This document shows positions 23,207 through 31,961 of a DNA stretch of 57,982 bases, piece by piece. The notes below the pieces were generated by a model. That model searched no databases. It was not told the origin of the DNA and saw only the letters and a program-made list of their open reading frames with translations. The stretch spans positions 1 to 57,982 of the forward strand of contig JAFVTT010000004.1 of assembly GCA_017503065.1 (NCBI GenBank), written 5' to 3'. Position 1 is the first letter of the stretch. The number at the start of each line of letters is the position of its first letter. The translations under genes were made by a program, and so were the position numbers. This DNA is from Bacteroidaceae bacterium. Its GTDB lineage: Bacteria; Bacteroidota; Bacteroidia; Bacteroidales; Bacteroidaceae.

Positions 23207-24475
23207 TCAACGCTCGATGGTCTGGGCGCGGTCGGGGCCTACGCTGACGATGGTGATGGGGCGCTCGAGGGCTTTCTCCAAGTAGTCGATGTAGTCCTGG
23301 AAGGCTTTGGGGAACTCGGTGGGAGAGGTCATCTGGGTGAGGTCGGTCTGCCAGCCGGGGAGTTCCTCGTAGACGGCTTGCCAGCCTTCGGTGTCGTAGG
23401 GCATCTCGGTGGTGCGCACGCCGTCCTTTTCATAGGCTACGCAGGCCTTGATGGTCTCGAAGGTGTCCAGCACGTCGCTCTTCATCATGATGAGTTGGGT
23501 TACGCCGTTTACCATGATGGCATACTTGAGGCCCACGATGTCCACCCATCCGCAACGGCGGTTGCGGCCGGTAACTGCTCCGTACTCATGGCCGATGTCG
23601 CGGATCTTCTCGCCTGTCTCGTCGAACAGTTCCACGGGGAAGGGACCAGAACCCACGCGGGTGCTGTAGGCCTTGAAGATGCCGAAGATTTCGCCTATGC
23701 TGTTGGGAGCCACGCCAAGACCTGTGCATACGCCGCCGGTGCAGGTGCTGGAAGAGGACACGAAGGGGTAGGTGCCGTGGTCTATGTCCAGCATGGTGCC
23801 CTGTGCACCCTCGGCCAGCACGTTCTTGCCCTCGGCCAGTGCCTGGTTGATTTCAAACTCGGTGTCGCGCAGGGGGAACTGGCTCATGTAGCGTATGCCC
23901 TCCATCCACTTCTCTTCCTCCTCGGTGATGTCGTAGTCGGTGAAGTGCAGGTCGCTCAGTATCTGCTCGTGGCGTGCCTTCAGGGCCTGGTACTTCTGCA
24001 GGAAGTTCTCCTCGATGTCGCCCACGCGCAGGCCTATGCGGCTTGCCTTGTCGCTATAGGTGGGACCGATGCCCTTGCCGGTGGTGCCCACCTTGTTCTT
24101 GCCCTTGGCGGCCTCGTAGGCGCGGTCCAGCACACGGTGTGTGGGCAGGATGAGGTGTGCACGGCGGCTGATGTGCAGACGGCTCTTCAGGTCGTAGCCG
24201 GCATCTTCCAGTTCCTTTGCCTCTGCCATGAACAGGTCGGGAGCGATGACGCAGCCGTTGCCGATGATGTTCAGTTTGCCTTCGTCGAAGATGCCAGAAG
24301 GGATGCTGCGCAATACGAACTTCTTGCCTTCGAAGATGATGGTGTGTCCGGCATTGGGACCGCCGGCAAATCGTGCCACTACGTCGTAGCGTGGGGTGAA
24401 TACGTCTACAACCTTTCCTTTGCCTTCGTCGCCGAAGACGATGCCCAGCAGGGCATCAACTTTTCCTTTTGCCAT
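23207..24475 (-). CDS. purA: Adenylosuccinate synthetase
   Basis: 422 residues, full length. It makes adenylosuccinate from IMP and Asp with GTP, the first committed step to AMP. Diagnostic parts: the P-loop-like G-D-E-G-K-G-K (residues 15-21), F-A-G-G-P-N-A-G-H-T, the T-T-G-K-G-I-G-P-T-Y-S-D-K IMP-binding stretch, and the L-A-E-G-A-Q-G-T-M-L-D-I-D-H-G-T-Y-P-F-V motif. Cytosolic. It lies 181 nt downstream of the AlkD-like gene, separated by low-complexity and hairpin DNA. The stop codon is part of a repeat tract. Confidence 0.98.
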   Translation of the reverse strand: MAKGKVDALLGIVFGDEGKGKVVDVFTPRYDVVARFAGGPNAGHTIIFEGKKFVLRSIPSGIFDEGKLNIIGNGCVIAPDLFMAEAKELEDAGYDLKSRLHISRRAHLILPTHRVLDRAYEAAKGKNKVGTTGKGIGPTYSDKASRIGLRVGDIEENFLQKYQALKARHEQILSDLHFTDYDITEEEEKWMEGIRYMSQFPLRDTEFEINQALAEGKNVLAEGAQGTMLDIDHGTYPFVSSSSTCTGGVCTGLGVAPNSIGEIFGIFKAYSTRVGSGPFPVELFDETGEKIRDIGHEYGAVTGRNRRCGWVDIVGLKYAIMVNGVTQLIMMKSDVLDTFETIKACVAYEKDGVRTTEMPYDTEGWQAVYEELPGWQTDLTQMTSPTEFPKAFQDYIDYLEKALERPITIVSVGPDRAQTIER

Positions 24476-24656
24476 AGTAGTTGTTTGTTGGCCCCTTCCC
24501 CTTCAAGGGGGTGGGGTTATGATTATTATTGTTTAATTCTCTGTTTGTTGTTTTCTGTTGGTAGTTCTCGGAGTAGTCGGAATAGTCTGAATAGTCGGAG
24601 TTTTCGGAGTTCCCGTTTGTTTGTCTGGTGAGTGTTAGTTGTAACTACTCCCCGCC
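24476..24656. repeat. 9-bp tandem repeats and G-rich hairpins
   Basis: Five 9-bp units of the type AGTCGGAGT (24566-24610) are followed by the start of a 38-bp G-rich element (24646-24683) that runs into the AlkD-like coding sequence. A CCCCTTCCCCTT/AAGGGGGTGGGG hairpin lies near 24495. Confidence 0.75.
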
Positions 24657-24683
24657 CTATAGGGAGGGGTTGGGGGCGGGTCC
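24646..24683 (+). repeat. 38-bp G-rich repeat, copy 2
   Basis: TACTCCCCGCCCTATAGGGA then GGGGTTGGGGGCGGGTCC. It encodes the last codons (GPAPNPSL and the TAG stop) of the AlkD-like protein on the minus strand. Confidence 0.8.
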
Positions 24684-25253
24684 TTCCATTTCTTCCAGCG
24701 TCTGCATTACCGCTTTCCTGAGGTATAGGGGTGCGTCGGGGGTGATTGCCGTTGCATGGTCGCGCAGTTCCGCTTCGGAGCGTGGCATGAGCGTGGCGCC
24801 CTGTCGGAGCAGACGGCACAGGGTGAGCCATCCGCAGAGGGAGGCCAGGGGGGCTGTGCCCGCTATCCAGCGGAAGGCCATGTCCGTGGCCCACGGTTGG
24901 GGTGCTATGAGTTCCATGGCCAGGAGCGACACCGCCTCGGGCGTGCGGGCCTCGTGAACCCAGATGTCCGCCACTTCGGGCAGGAACTCCTGTGGAGGTG
25001 TGAGCAGTATGCCCAGCAACTGGCTTTCGCGCACATTCTCGTTCCAGAGGCGTTGTGCCAGCCTCCGGTCCTTGGGGAATTCGGATGCGATGTTCCTGAG
25101 CCGGGGCAGTTCTATGCCCCATACCACATGGTGGGGCATGCCTCCGCGGCGCATCTGCGAGGAGGCTATGCCGTTCATGTTGGCACGCAGTTCCTTTTTT
25201 ATATTACGGATGGTTTCGTCCATCTCTTGCGAGTTAATTGTATTCTCTTCCAT
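24657..25253 (-). CDS. AlkD-like HEAT-repeat DNA alkylation repair protein
   Basis: 198 residues built of helical HEAT-like repeats (LPRLRNIASEFPKDRRLAQRLWNENVRESQLLGILLTPP, VADIWVHEARTPEAVSLLAMELI), matching the DNA glycosylase family AlkC/AlkD, which removes N3/N7-alkylated purines. E. coli-type AlkD proteins are about 230 residues, so this one is slightly short at the C-terminus. Its last eight residues are encoded by a dispersed G-rich repeat and probably replace the original end. It overlaps the dipeptidyl-peptidase III gene by 20 nt, so it belongs to the same leftward operon. Confidence 0.85.
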   Translation of the reverse strand: MEENTINSQEMDETIRNIKKELRANMNGIASSQMRRGGMPHHVVWGIELPRLRNIASEFPKDRRLAQRLWNENVRESQLLGILLTPPQEFLPEVADIWVHEARTPEAVSLLAMELIAPQPWATDMAFRWIAGTAPLASLCGWLTLCRLLRQGATLMPRSEAELRDHATAITPDAPLYLRKAVMQTLEEMEGPAPNPSL

Positions 25254-27195
25254 ATCTGAGCATCTGTTGGTCGAAGGTCTCGTCGTAGGCTATGCTGACG
25301 TCCGTGACCGTGCCTTCAGTGTCTGTTACAAGTGTGTATCGGGGGTTGATGAAACCCTTGTAGGGAGCGAGGTCCAGAGCCTTGTAGCGCTGGAGCACCT
25401 CCTGATGCAGGGCGCTGTCCACCTCCACGCCGTACTTCTCCACCAGGTGCTTGGCCGCCAGTGTGTCGCCCTCGCTCTTTATGCGCTGTATCTCTGCCAG
25501 CAGTTGGCCTATGAACTGGCGCAGGGTGGGGTAGTCGTGAATCTCCAGCATGGTCTTGCCCTCCCTCTTGACGAGTTCCATGGCCGGTATGGTGCCGAAG
25601 ACCTTGGCCCAATAGGAGGACTGCTCCAGGCACCAGTGTGCTATGAGGGCACGGTTGCGCATGTGCGCCTCCTCTATCTGCCGTCCCGGCTCTATGCGCA
25701 CGAGTTGCGTCATCAGTCCGTTCAGCATGTAGGTATAGTAGTTGCTCTTCCACGCCTCGGGTGTGGGTGTGAGTCCCAATTCGTGCATCTTGTGGTCGGC
25801 AATGTAGTAGAGCGCAAACAGGTCGGCTCTGGTCTCCTCTATGGTGCTGCCGTGCACGCCCAGTGCATCGGCATCCACGCCGGGCAGGATTTGTCCCGAA
25901 CCATGTCCGAGACATTCGTGCAGGTCGGTATGCAGGTCGTCCAACTCGTGGGCATACCTGTTCACCATGTCCAGCACCTTGGCATCGGGGATGAACTCCT
26001 TGCGGAATCCGTTGCCCTTGGCCGCCTGGTCGTAGGCCTCGGTAAGGTTGCCTATGGTGACGCTCTTGCTGCCGTAGACGGAGCGCACCCAGTTGCTGTT
26101 GGGCAGGTTTATGCCTATGGCAGAACTGGGATAGAGGTCGCCGCCCAGGATGGCAGCCTGCACCACGCGTGCCGTCACGCCCTTGCACTCCTTCTTCTTG
26201 AAGCGAGGGTCCACGGGGCTGTTGTCCTCGAACCACTGTGCGTTCTGGCTCAGTATCTCCGTGCGTCGGGTGGCCTCACGGTCCAGAAGGTTCACATATC
26301 CCTCCCACGAAGCCTTCAGCCCCAGGGGGTCGCCGTAGACCTCGGTAAATCCGTTCACAAAGTCCACCATGCCCTCCGTTTCGGCAATCCACTGGATTGT
26401 GTATTGGTCGAAGGTCTCCAGCGATCCTGTGCGGTAGAACTGTAGCAGAAGGGAGACAATCTCTCTCTGCCTGTCGTTCTCGGCAAACTCCATAGCCTTC
26501 TCCAGATGCTGGCAGATGCGCCCTATCTGGCGTCCGTAGAGTCCCTCGGAGGAATATGTATTCTCGTACAGATTGCCCTCCGCGTCCTTCTCCAGACGGC
26601 TGTTCATGCCGTACATTACGGGTTGGTCGGGCACTGGAGCGGAAGCCTTCTTCGCGGCGTAGAAACGCTCGGCCTCCTGTTGGGTGACACCCTCGCCGTA
26701 GTAGTTGCAGGCAGAAGAGGCAACGAGGTCCTCTCCGCTCTGGCACACACGCTTGGGCATGATGCTTGGGTCGGTGATGACGGGCAGGAGTTCCACAAAG
26801 CGCTCCCCTGCCACGACGGGTTCGGGTATCATGCTGTAAGCCTGGCCAAGCCACTCGGCCGAGAAGGCAGGCAGGAACTTGTCCGTGCTGTAGTGGTGGT
26901 GTATGCCGTTGGCAAACCAAACCTGGCGCAGGTAGGTGAGGAAGGCATCCCAGTCCTTGCCCTCGTGCACTATGGCCGAGTGCAGGAGTATGTCCTCCAG
27001 CAGATGCCGTATGTCCAGATTGTGACGGCAGTTCTGGTCCCAAAGTATGTCGCGCCCCGACAGAGCCGCCTCGGCGAGGTGGTACACGTACTGCTTCTGC
27101 CTCAGGGACAGGCCCTCGAAGGCAGGCACACGGTAGCGGAGCAACTGTATGTCGGCAAACCTTAGGTCTTCGTATGTAAAGAGGTCATTCCTCAT
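25234..27195 (-). CDS. Dipeptidyl-peptidase III (family M49)
   Basis: 653 residues. The zinc motif H-E-C-L-G-H is at residues 426-431 (the M49 form HExxGH) and the third ligand is in E-E-T-R-A-D (about 453-457). Other conserved regions include LPNSNWVRSVYGSKSV. The enzyme removes dipeptides from the N-terminus of short peptides. No signal peptide is present, so it is probably cytosolic, unlike some Bacteroidota relatives that are exported. It overlaps the AraC-type regulator gene by 11 nt upstream and the AlkD-like gene by 20 nt downstream. Confidence 0.95.
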   Translation of the reverse strand: MRNDLFTYEDLRFADIQLLRYRVPAFEGLSLRQKQYVYHLAEAALSGRDILWDQNCRHNLDIRHLLEDILLHSAIVHEGKDWDAFLTYLRQVWFANGIHHHYSTDKFLPAFSAEWLGQAYSMIPEPVVAGERFVELLPVITDPSIMPKRVCQSGEDLVASSACNYYGEGVTQQEAERFYAAKKASAPVPDQPVMYGMNSRLEKDAEGNLYENTYSSEGLYGRQIGRICQHLEKAMEFAENDRQREIVSLLLQFYRTGSLETFDQYTIQWIAETEGMVDFVNGFTEVYGDPLGLKASWEGYVNLLDREATRRTEILSQNAQWFEDNSPVDPRFKKKECKGVTARVVQAAILGGDLYPSSAIGINLPNSNWVRSVYGSKSVTIGNLTEAYDQAAKGNGFRKEFIPDAKVLDMVNRYAHELDDLHTDLHECLGHGSGQILPGVDADALGVHGSTIEETRADLFALYYIADHKMHELGLTPTPEAWKSNYYTYMLNGLMTQLVRIEPGRQIEEAHMRNRALIAHWCLEQSSYWAKVFGTIPAMELVKREGKTMLEIHDYPTLRQFIGQLLAEIQRIKSEGDTLAAKHLVEKYGVEVDSALHQEVLQRYKALDLAPYKGFINPRYTLVTDTEGTVTDVSIAYDETFDQQMLRYGREYN

Positions 27196-27643
27196 TTGTG
27201 TCGTCTTGGTTTTCGTCCTTTTTCTTCTGTCCTGTGCTGTGCAGTGTCCTGTATTCCGTGGGCGTCATGCCGCTCTTGCGGTAGAAGGCCGAGTAGAAGC
27301 ACTGTCGGTTGGCAAAGCCCGTGGCCTTGGCGATGTCCTCCATCTTGAGGTCGGCAAAGTGCTTGTCGGTAATCATGTACATGGCCTCTTTGATGCGGAA
27401 GTCGTTGATAAGTTGCGAGAAGTTGTCCCTGTACCTGAGGTGCACTACGGCGCTGATGTAGCGTGCGTTGCAGTCTATCTCCTCGGCCATCTTGGCGGCA
27501 GTGTATGTGGCATCGCGGTACTTCTTCTCCACAACGAACTTCAGCAGTATCTTCTCGTAGATTTCCTCCACGAGGGTCGTGCTTAGTGCGGAGATGTATG
27601 CCGCCTCCTTCTTCTTCTTTTCTGTAATGTTGTATTTTGTCAT
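27185..27643 (-). CDS. AraC-type HTH regulator, short form
   Basis: 152 residues. An N-terminal stretch of ~45 residues is followed by the AraC double helix-turn-helix: a first HTH within AAKMAEEIDCNARYISAVVH, a connecting helix (NDFRIKEAMYMIT) and a second HTH within MEDIAKATGFANRQCFYSAF, then the typical K-S-G-M-T-P-T-E-Y-R end. There is no ligand-binding domain. The C-terminal tail is acidic (KKKDENQDDTNEE). It is the first gene of an apparent operon with dipeptidyl-peptidase III and the AlkD-like gene and probably regulates it or other loci. Confidence 0.9.
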   Translation of the reverse strand: MTKYNITEKKKKEAAYISALSTTLVEEIYEKILLKFVVEKKYRDATYTAAKMAEEIDCNARYISAVVHLRYRDNFSQLINDFRIKEAMYMITDKHFADLKMEDIAKATGFANRQCFYSAFYRKSGMTPTEYRTLHSTGQKKKDENQDDTNEE

Positions 27644-27701
27644 GATAAAGGTTATAGTCAGGTTTTAGTATGGGGTGTCCGTAAGGGTTTTGTGCGAGAG
27701 T

Positions 27702-30224
27702 TTATAGTCCCAGTTCTATTTTCAGTCGTGCTATCTGCATGAGCACCTCACGGAGCAAGGCCTCCTGTTCTTCAATCTGTGCCTCTGTGGCTATCTGCTT
27801 TTCTGTGAGTTGGCTGTTGGACAGGGTCCCCGTGTCCACCTCCAGCGCTATGATTTCCGCTTGCAGAGCCTTCACCTTCTGCTGCTGCAGGGAAGTAGCC
27901 ATACGGTTCTCGCGTATGCGGCGGCGTTTCTCGTTCCAGTCGATGTTCTGGGTAAGCACGGCATTCAGTTCGTTGTATTGCACGGGAGGATGGTTGGCGT
28001 TGTATGCCCTTATCCAGAGGTCCACCAGATTGCGTTGTGCGCTGGCCTTGGCGTCCAGTGCGTCGCCTGCCTTCCTGGCATGGTTGTAGGCACCCTCATG
28101 CTCCTTTTGCTCCAATGCCATGTTCTGCAGGTTCTCGGCAAAGCGTGTGTGCTCTGCCCTGGCTCCGTAATAGGCCTGTAGGGAGCGGTCCAATGCCTCG
28201 CCCGTGCTCATGTTGGGGAGCAGGATCTGGCGTCGTTCGTGCAGTTCCCCGTACTTGCCGCGTTGCAGTCTTAGTTCCTCCTTCAGGTACTCTATGCTCT
28301 GCATGCACTGGCTCAGCATGGCGAGGAGCATCTCCTTCTTTATGCTTGCCTCGGACAAAGCCTTGCGTGTGTCGGCAATGTCCCTGTTGGTCTGTTTCCA
28401 GTCCTGCGCCATCTGCCTGATGTCCAGATACAGCATTTCCGCATTGTGCTGCCACTGCTTGAACCACTCGGGGATGGTGATGTCCTGCTGGAGTAGTTCG
28501 TAGTGATTATGGTACTTGTCCTGCGAGAGTTTGCGCGAATCGTCCAGGCGGTTGCCCTCGGCGGCCAGAATCTGGCATCGCGACTTTGCCTCGTTGGTGC
28601 GCAGGCTTATCTCCATCTTCTTGCCCTCCAGTTGCGCTATCTTGCCCGACAGGTTTGTAATCTGTGTAGTGTGGTAGTTGAACTCACCCAGTTCTGCCTC
28701 GGCACCCTGCAGGTCGCGCTGTGCATTGTCCAGCAGTTGGCGTATGGTGGCCATGCGTGCATCGCTGTCCGTGCTGGGCGAGCAGTCGTGGAATGTGGGG
28801 TCCAGTTGTGCGAACACCCTCCACTCCTTCACGTCCTCGCTTTGCCTGAGCCGTACGGCCTCCAGGTTCTTCTGCTCAGCAATCTGCTGTCCCAGGTTCT
28901 GGGTCAGTTTGTCGTGCAATGTGGTCAGTTGCTTCTCCTGTCCCTGCAGTTCTCCCGACATGGCCTCGTAGTCGCTTCGGAAGTCGCTGATGAGTTTGTA
29001 CTGGTCCTGCATCGTGTCGCTATGGTAGGGGTGGTGTGTGGCACCGCACACCGAGCATGCCGTGCCCTCTTTCAGGTCGCCTCTCAGGCTGATGAGGTTC
29101 TGGCTTTTGCTCATGTTCAGGGAATACTCCTTGTCCGCCACCTGGCGCTTCAGCATGGCCACGTTTACGGTCAGTTCCTGTTCCGTCTTCAGGTCTTGCT
29201 CTATCTCCAGGCGCATGGAGTTGATAAGTTGTGTCTTCTCCTCTATGCTAGTGTATCCGCTGCTTATTCGCCTCCACAGGCTCTGTGCCGCGGCAAGCAT
29301 CAGCAGGCGGCTTTTCAGTTTCATCACCCTCTCCTGCACGTCATAACTCTGCATTCCGCGTATGTTGGTGCGGTGTATCTCGCTTTCGTCCTGCAGGGTC
29401 TGTATCTGCTGTTCTATGTCGGTGTGCTGTGCTATGATGCGTGCCAGTTCCTCTCCGGCCCTTCTCTGTTCCTCCAGGTTCCTGTTGTACTGGAGGTTCT
29501 TCTGTTTCAGGTTCTCCGAAAGTTCTTCCAGCCTGTGCAGCATGCCCAGTATCAGGTCGGCACGCTCCAGCATGGCTTCGTGGCTCTCCAGCGTGTGCAG
29601 TTTGCTGTTCAGCCCCTCCAGCCTTCTGTCAAGGTCGGCTATGGCTGCGTTCTGCGTGGCTATGTTGTTGTCTATGACGTGCTTGCGGTCCTCCTCTTTC
29701 GCCAGGATATCCTCGTACCTTTTTATCTGCTCCTGGATGATGGCGCACGCACCGTCGTGCTGGCTGCATTCTTCCACTATGGCACAAAGTTCCTGGTGTT
29801 GAGTCTCTGTTGTCTTGATGTTTTCCCGGCTGTTGGTGAATTCCTTGCGCAGTTCCTCTATCCTGTTGCTTGTCAGACGGAGTTGTTGCTCCAGTTCCAT
29901 GCCCGTGCGGCGGTTTTCCTCGGCCTCGGCTTCCAGCATCTGCATCCTCAGGAACGGGGCCATGATGCTCTCGAAGGTCTCGAAACGGTCCATCTCCGTC
30001 GCCTCGTCGGATATGGAGGCGAACTCCTTGTTGAGGATGAACAGTTTGCGCGAGTTGATGTCCAGTTCGGAATTCAACTGCTGATGTCGGTATAGTTTTT
30101 CCTGCAATGAGCGCAGGCGCTTCAGGCTTTCCTCTATGTTCTGCTGGCGGCTCTGTGCCAGGCGGAGGGTGTCCCTCAGGCGCTGGTGCTGCACGCTGGT
30201 TATATCTGTATTGCTTGATGTCAT
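27702..30224 (-). CDS. Long coiled-coil protein with SbcC-type zinc hook, no ATPase head
   Basis: About 840 residues, nearly all predicted coiled coil (dense Leu/Glu/Gln/Lys heptads). In the middle there is C-S-V-C-G-A-T-H-H-P-Y (Cys at ~390 and ~393 from the chosen start), exactly the Rad50/SbcC zinc-hook pattern. A Walker A, an LSGG signature and a Walker B are all absent from both ends, so it cannot be a normal SbcC (about 1000-1200 residues). It could dimerise through zinc and act as a scaffold or linker; that is inference. The start is the ATG at 30224. A longer TTG-start frame would add 7 codons, but the TATCTTTG promoter box (complement 30243-30250) lies across that start. No sbcD-like nuclease gene is adjacent. 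Confidence 0.85.
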   Translation of the reverse strand: MTSSNTDITSVQHQRLRDTLRLAQSRQQNIEESLKRLRSLQEKLYRHQQLNSELDINSRKLFILNKEFASISDEATEMDRFETFESIMAPFLRMQMLEAEAEENRRTGMELEQQLRLTSNRIEELRKEFTNSRENIKTTETQHQELCAIVEECSQHDGACAIIQEQIKRYEDILAKEEDRKHVIDNNIATQNAAIADLDRRLEGLNSKLHTLESHEAMLERADLILGMLHRLEELSENLKQKNLQYNRNLEEQRRAGEELARIIAQHTDIEQQIQTLQDESEIHRTNIRGMQSYDVQERVMKLKSRLLMLAAAQSLWRRISSGYTSIEEKTQLINSMRLEIEQDLKTEQELTVNVAMLKRQVADKEYSLNMSKSQNLISLRGDLKEGTACSVCGATHHPYHSDTMQDQYKLISDFRSDYEAMSGELQGQEKQLTTLHDKLTQNLGQQIAEQKNLEAVRLRQSEDVKEWRVFAQLDPTFHDCSPSTDSDARMATIRQLLDNAQRDLQGAEAELGEFNYHTTQITNLSGKIAQLEGKKMEISLRTNEAKSRCQILAAEGNRLDDSRKLSQDKYHNHYELLQQDITIPEWFKQWQHNAEMLYLDIRQMAQDWKQTNRDIADTRKALSEASIKKEMLLAMLSQCMQSIEYLKEELRLQRGKYGELHERRQILLPNMSTGEALDRSLQAYYGARAEHTRFAENLQNMALEQKEHEGAYNHARKAGDALDAKASAQRNLVDLWIRAYNANHPPVQYNELNAVLTQNIDWNEKRRRIRENRMATSLQQQKVKALQAEIIALEVDTGTLSNSQLTEKQIATEAQIEEQEALLREVLMQIARLKIELGL

Positions 30225-30414
30225 CAGTCGCTTTCTTTTTCGCAAAGATATATAATTATATGCACAATGGGGAGTTTGCGTGGCGATAATTTGATATAGT
30301 CCCTACTTTTTGTAAATATTTATGTTGTGTATGCTGTGTATTCTGCGAATATTCCTTATCTTTGCACGAAATAATAGAGACGTTTTTCCGTAAACAAGAA
30401 CAAACAGGATATAT

Positions 30415-31776
30415 ATGAAACCAAGCATACCAAAAGGCACGCGCGATTTCGGCCCCGTGGAAATGGCGCGCCGCAACTACATTTTCGACACCATACGTTC
30501 CGTATATGCTCTCTACGGCTTCCAGCAGATAGAGACCCCCGCCATGGAGAACCTCTCCACGCTGATGGGCAAGTACGGCGAAGAGGGCGACAAACTTCTG
30601 TTCAAGATTCTCAACAGCGGCGACTTCCGTTCGCATGTCTCTGCCGAGGAATGGACGGGCAACACCTTGGGCCGCCTCACCTCCCAGTTGTCGGAGAAGG
30701 GACTGCGCTACGACCTCACCGTGCCCTTCGCACGCTACGTTGTCCAGCACCGCGAGGAGTTGCAGATGCCTTTCCGCCGCTATCAGATCCAGCCCGTATG
30801 GCGTGCCGACCGTCCGCAGAAGGGACGCTACCGCGAGTTCTACCAGTGCGATGCCGACGTGGTGGGCAGCGATTCTCTGCTGAATGAGGTGGAACTGATG
30901 CAGATAGTGGACACCGTGTTCACACGCTTCGGCATCCGTGTGTGCCTGAAAATCAACAACCGCAAGATACTCTCCGGCATTGCCGACATCATCGGGCAGG
31001 CCGACAAGATTGTGGACATAACCGTGGCCATAGACAAGTTGGACAAGATAGGTCTGGACAAGGTCAATGAGGAACTCCTTGCGGCAGGCATACCCCAGGA
31101 GGGTGTGGACAAACTCCAGCCCATCATAAACTTGAGCGGCACCAACGAGGAGAAACTGCAGACCATGCGCGAGGTGCTGGCACAGAGCGAGACAGGACTG
31201 AAGGGCGTCGAGGAGGTGGCGTTTGTGCTGAATGCCCTCAACAACCTGTGCCCGTTGAACAATCCCATAGAACTCGACCTTACCCTGGCACGCGGCCTCA
31301 ACTACTACACGGGCTGCATCTTCGAGGTGAAGGCTCTGGACGTGCAGATAGGCAGCATCACGGGTGGCGGACGCTACGACAACCTTACCGGCATCTTCGG
31401 CATGCCCGGCCTCAGTGGTGTGGGTATCAGTTTCGGTGCCGACCGTATCTATGACGTGCTCAACCAGTTGGACCTCTATCCCGAGCAGGTGAGCACCGCC
31501 ACTCAGTTGCTGTTCGTCAACTTCGGTGATGCCGAGGTGGCCTATTCCCTGCCCATCGTCGGCAAGGCACGTCAGGCAGGCATACGTACCGAGATTTATC
31601 CCGACAGTGCTAAGATGAAGAAGCAGATGCAATATGCCAATGTAAAGCAAATTCCATACGTTGCCATCGTGGGCGAGACGGAAATGGCAGAGGGCAAGGT
31701 GATGCTCAAGAACATGGTAAGCGGAGAACAGAATCTCGTAACACCGGACGAACTTGTGACAATGATACAAGGCTAA
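30415..31776 (+). CDS. hisS: Histidyl-tRNA synthetase
   Basis: 453 residues, full length for class II HisRS. Motif 1 (P-K-G-T-R-D-F start and I-E-T-P-A-M-E), motif 2 ([24 protein letters not shown]) and the histidine-specific [10 protein letters not shown] motif are all present, as is the anticodon-binding C-terminal domain. It charges tRNA-His. A TATCTTTG box lies at 30357-30364, about 55 nt upstream. A strong terminator follows at 31791-31826. Confidence 0.98.
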   Translation: MKPSIPKGTRDFGPVEMARRNYIFDTIRSVYALYGFQQIETPAMENLSTLMGKYGEEGDKLLFKILNSGDFRSHVSAEEWTGNTLGRLTSQLSEKGLRYDLTVPFARYVVQHREELQMPFRRYQIQPVWRADRPQKGRYREFYQCDADVVGSDSLLNEVELMQIVDTVFTRFGIRVCLKINNRKILSGIADIIGQADKIVDITVAIDKLDKIGLDKVNEELLAAGIPQEGVDKLQPIINLSGTNEEKLQTMREVLAQSETGLKGVEEVAFVLNALNNLCPLNNPIELDLTLARGLNYYTGCIFEVKALDVQIGSITGGGRYDNLTGIFGMPGLSGVGISFGADRIYDVLNQLDLYPEQVSTATQLLFVNFGDAEVAYSLPIVGKARQAGIRTEIYPDSAKMKKQMQYANVKQIPYVAIVGETEMAEGKVMLKNMVSGEQNLVTPDELVTMIQG

Positions 31777-31790
31777 ATACAGACAGGAAG

Positions 31791-31826
31791 GTCCCGCAAT
31801 CGGCAGAACGGTTGCGGGACTTTTTT
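31791..31826 (+). terminator. Terminator of hisS
   Basis: Stem GTCCCGCAAT with GTTGCGGGAC (one G-T pair), 10-nt loop, then six T. Typical rho-independent terminator. Confidence 0.92.
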
Positions 31827-31961
31827 GTTATCGTATGTTTATCGTTAAAAATGGCTAAAAAAACAGAAAATAATACAGTAGCCTCGCTACGACTTGCTAT
31901 AGTTATTGCTAAAAGAACTATTTTTGCACAGCGAGTAACTTCGAAAACATACTAATTAGCC

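Larger units (their letters stand above)
22868..23216. repeat. Repeat-rich region between convergent genes
   Basis: Both flanking stop codons (TGA at 22878-22880 and the PurA stop at 23207-23209) lie inside GCGGTGAGC-type repeats. Between them are a terminator hairpin (22903-22936), a 76-bp hairpin repeat on the minus strand (23018-23093), a CGGACGCTGCAGCGTCC palindrome at about 23155-23171, and a TCACCGC tract (23095-23206). No gene is seen. Confidence 0.8.

Noticed and set aside
22982..24631. A 549-codon frame on the plus strand opposite purA
   Set aside because: It covers PurA, which has all its diagnostic motifs. The frame is open only because of codon bias and begins in repeat DNA.
28503..30095. 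A 530-codon frame opposite the coiled-coil gene
   Set aside because: It is antisense to the Gln/Glu/Leu-rich coiled coil and has no domain or start signal.
27702..30224. Naming the coiled-coil gene sbcC
   Set aside because: The zinc hook fits, but both ATPase half-domains are missing and no sbcD is adjacent.
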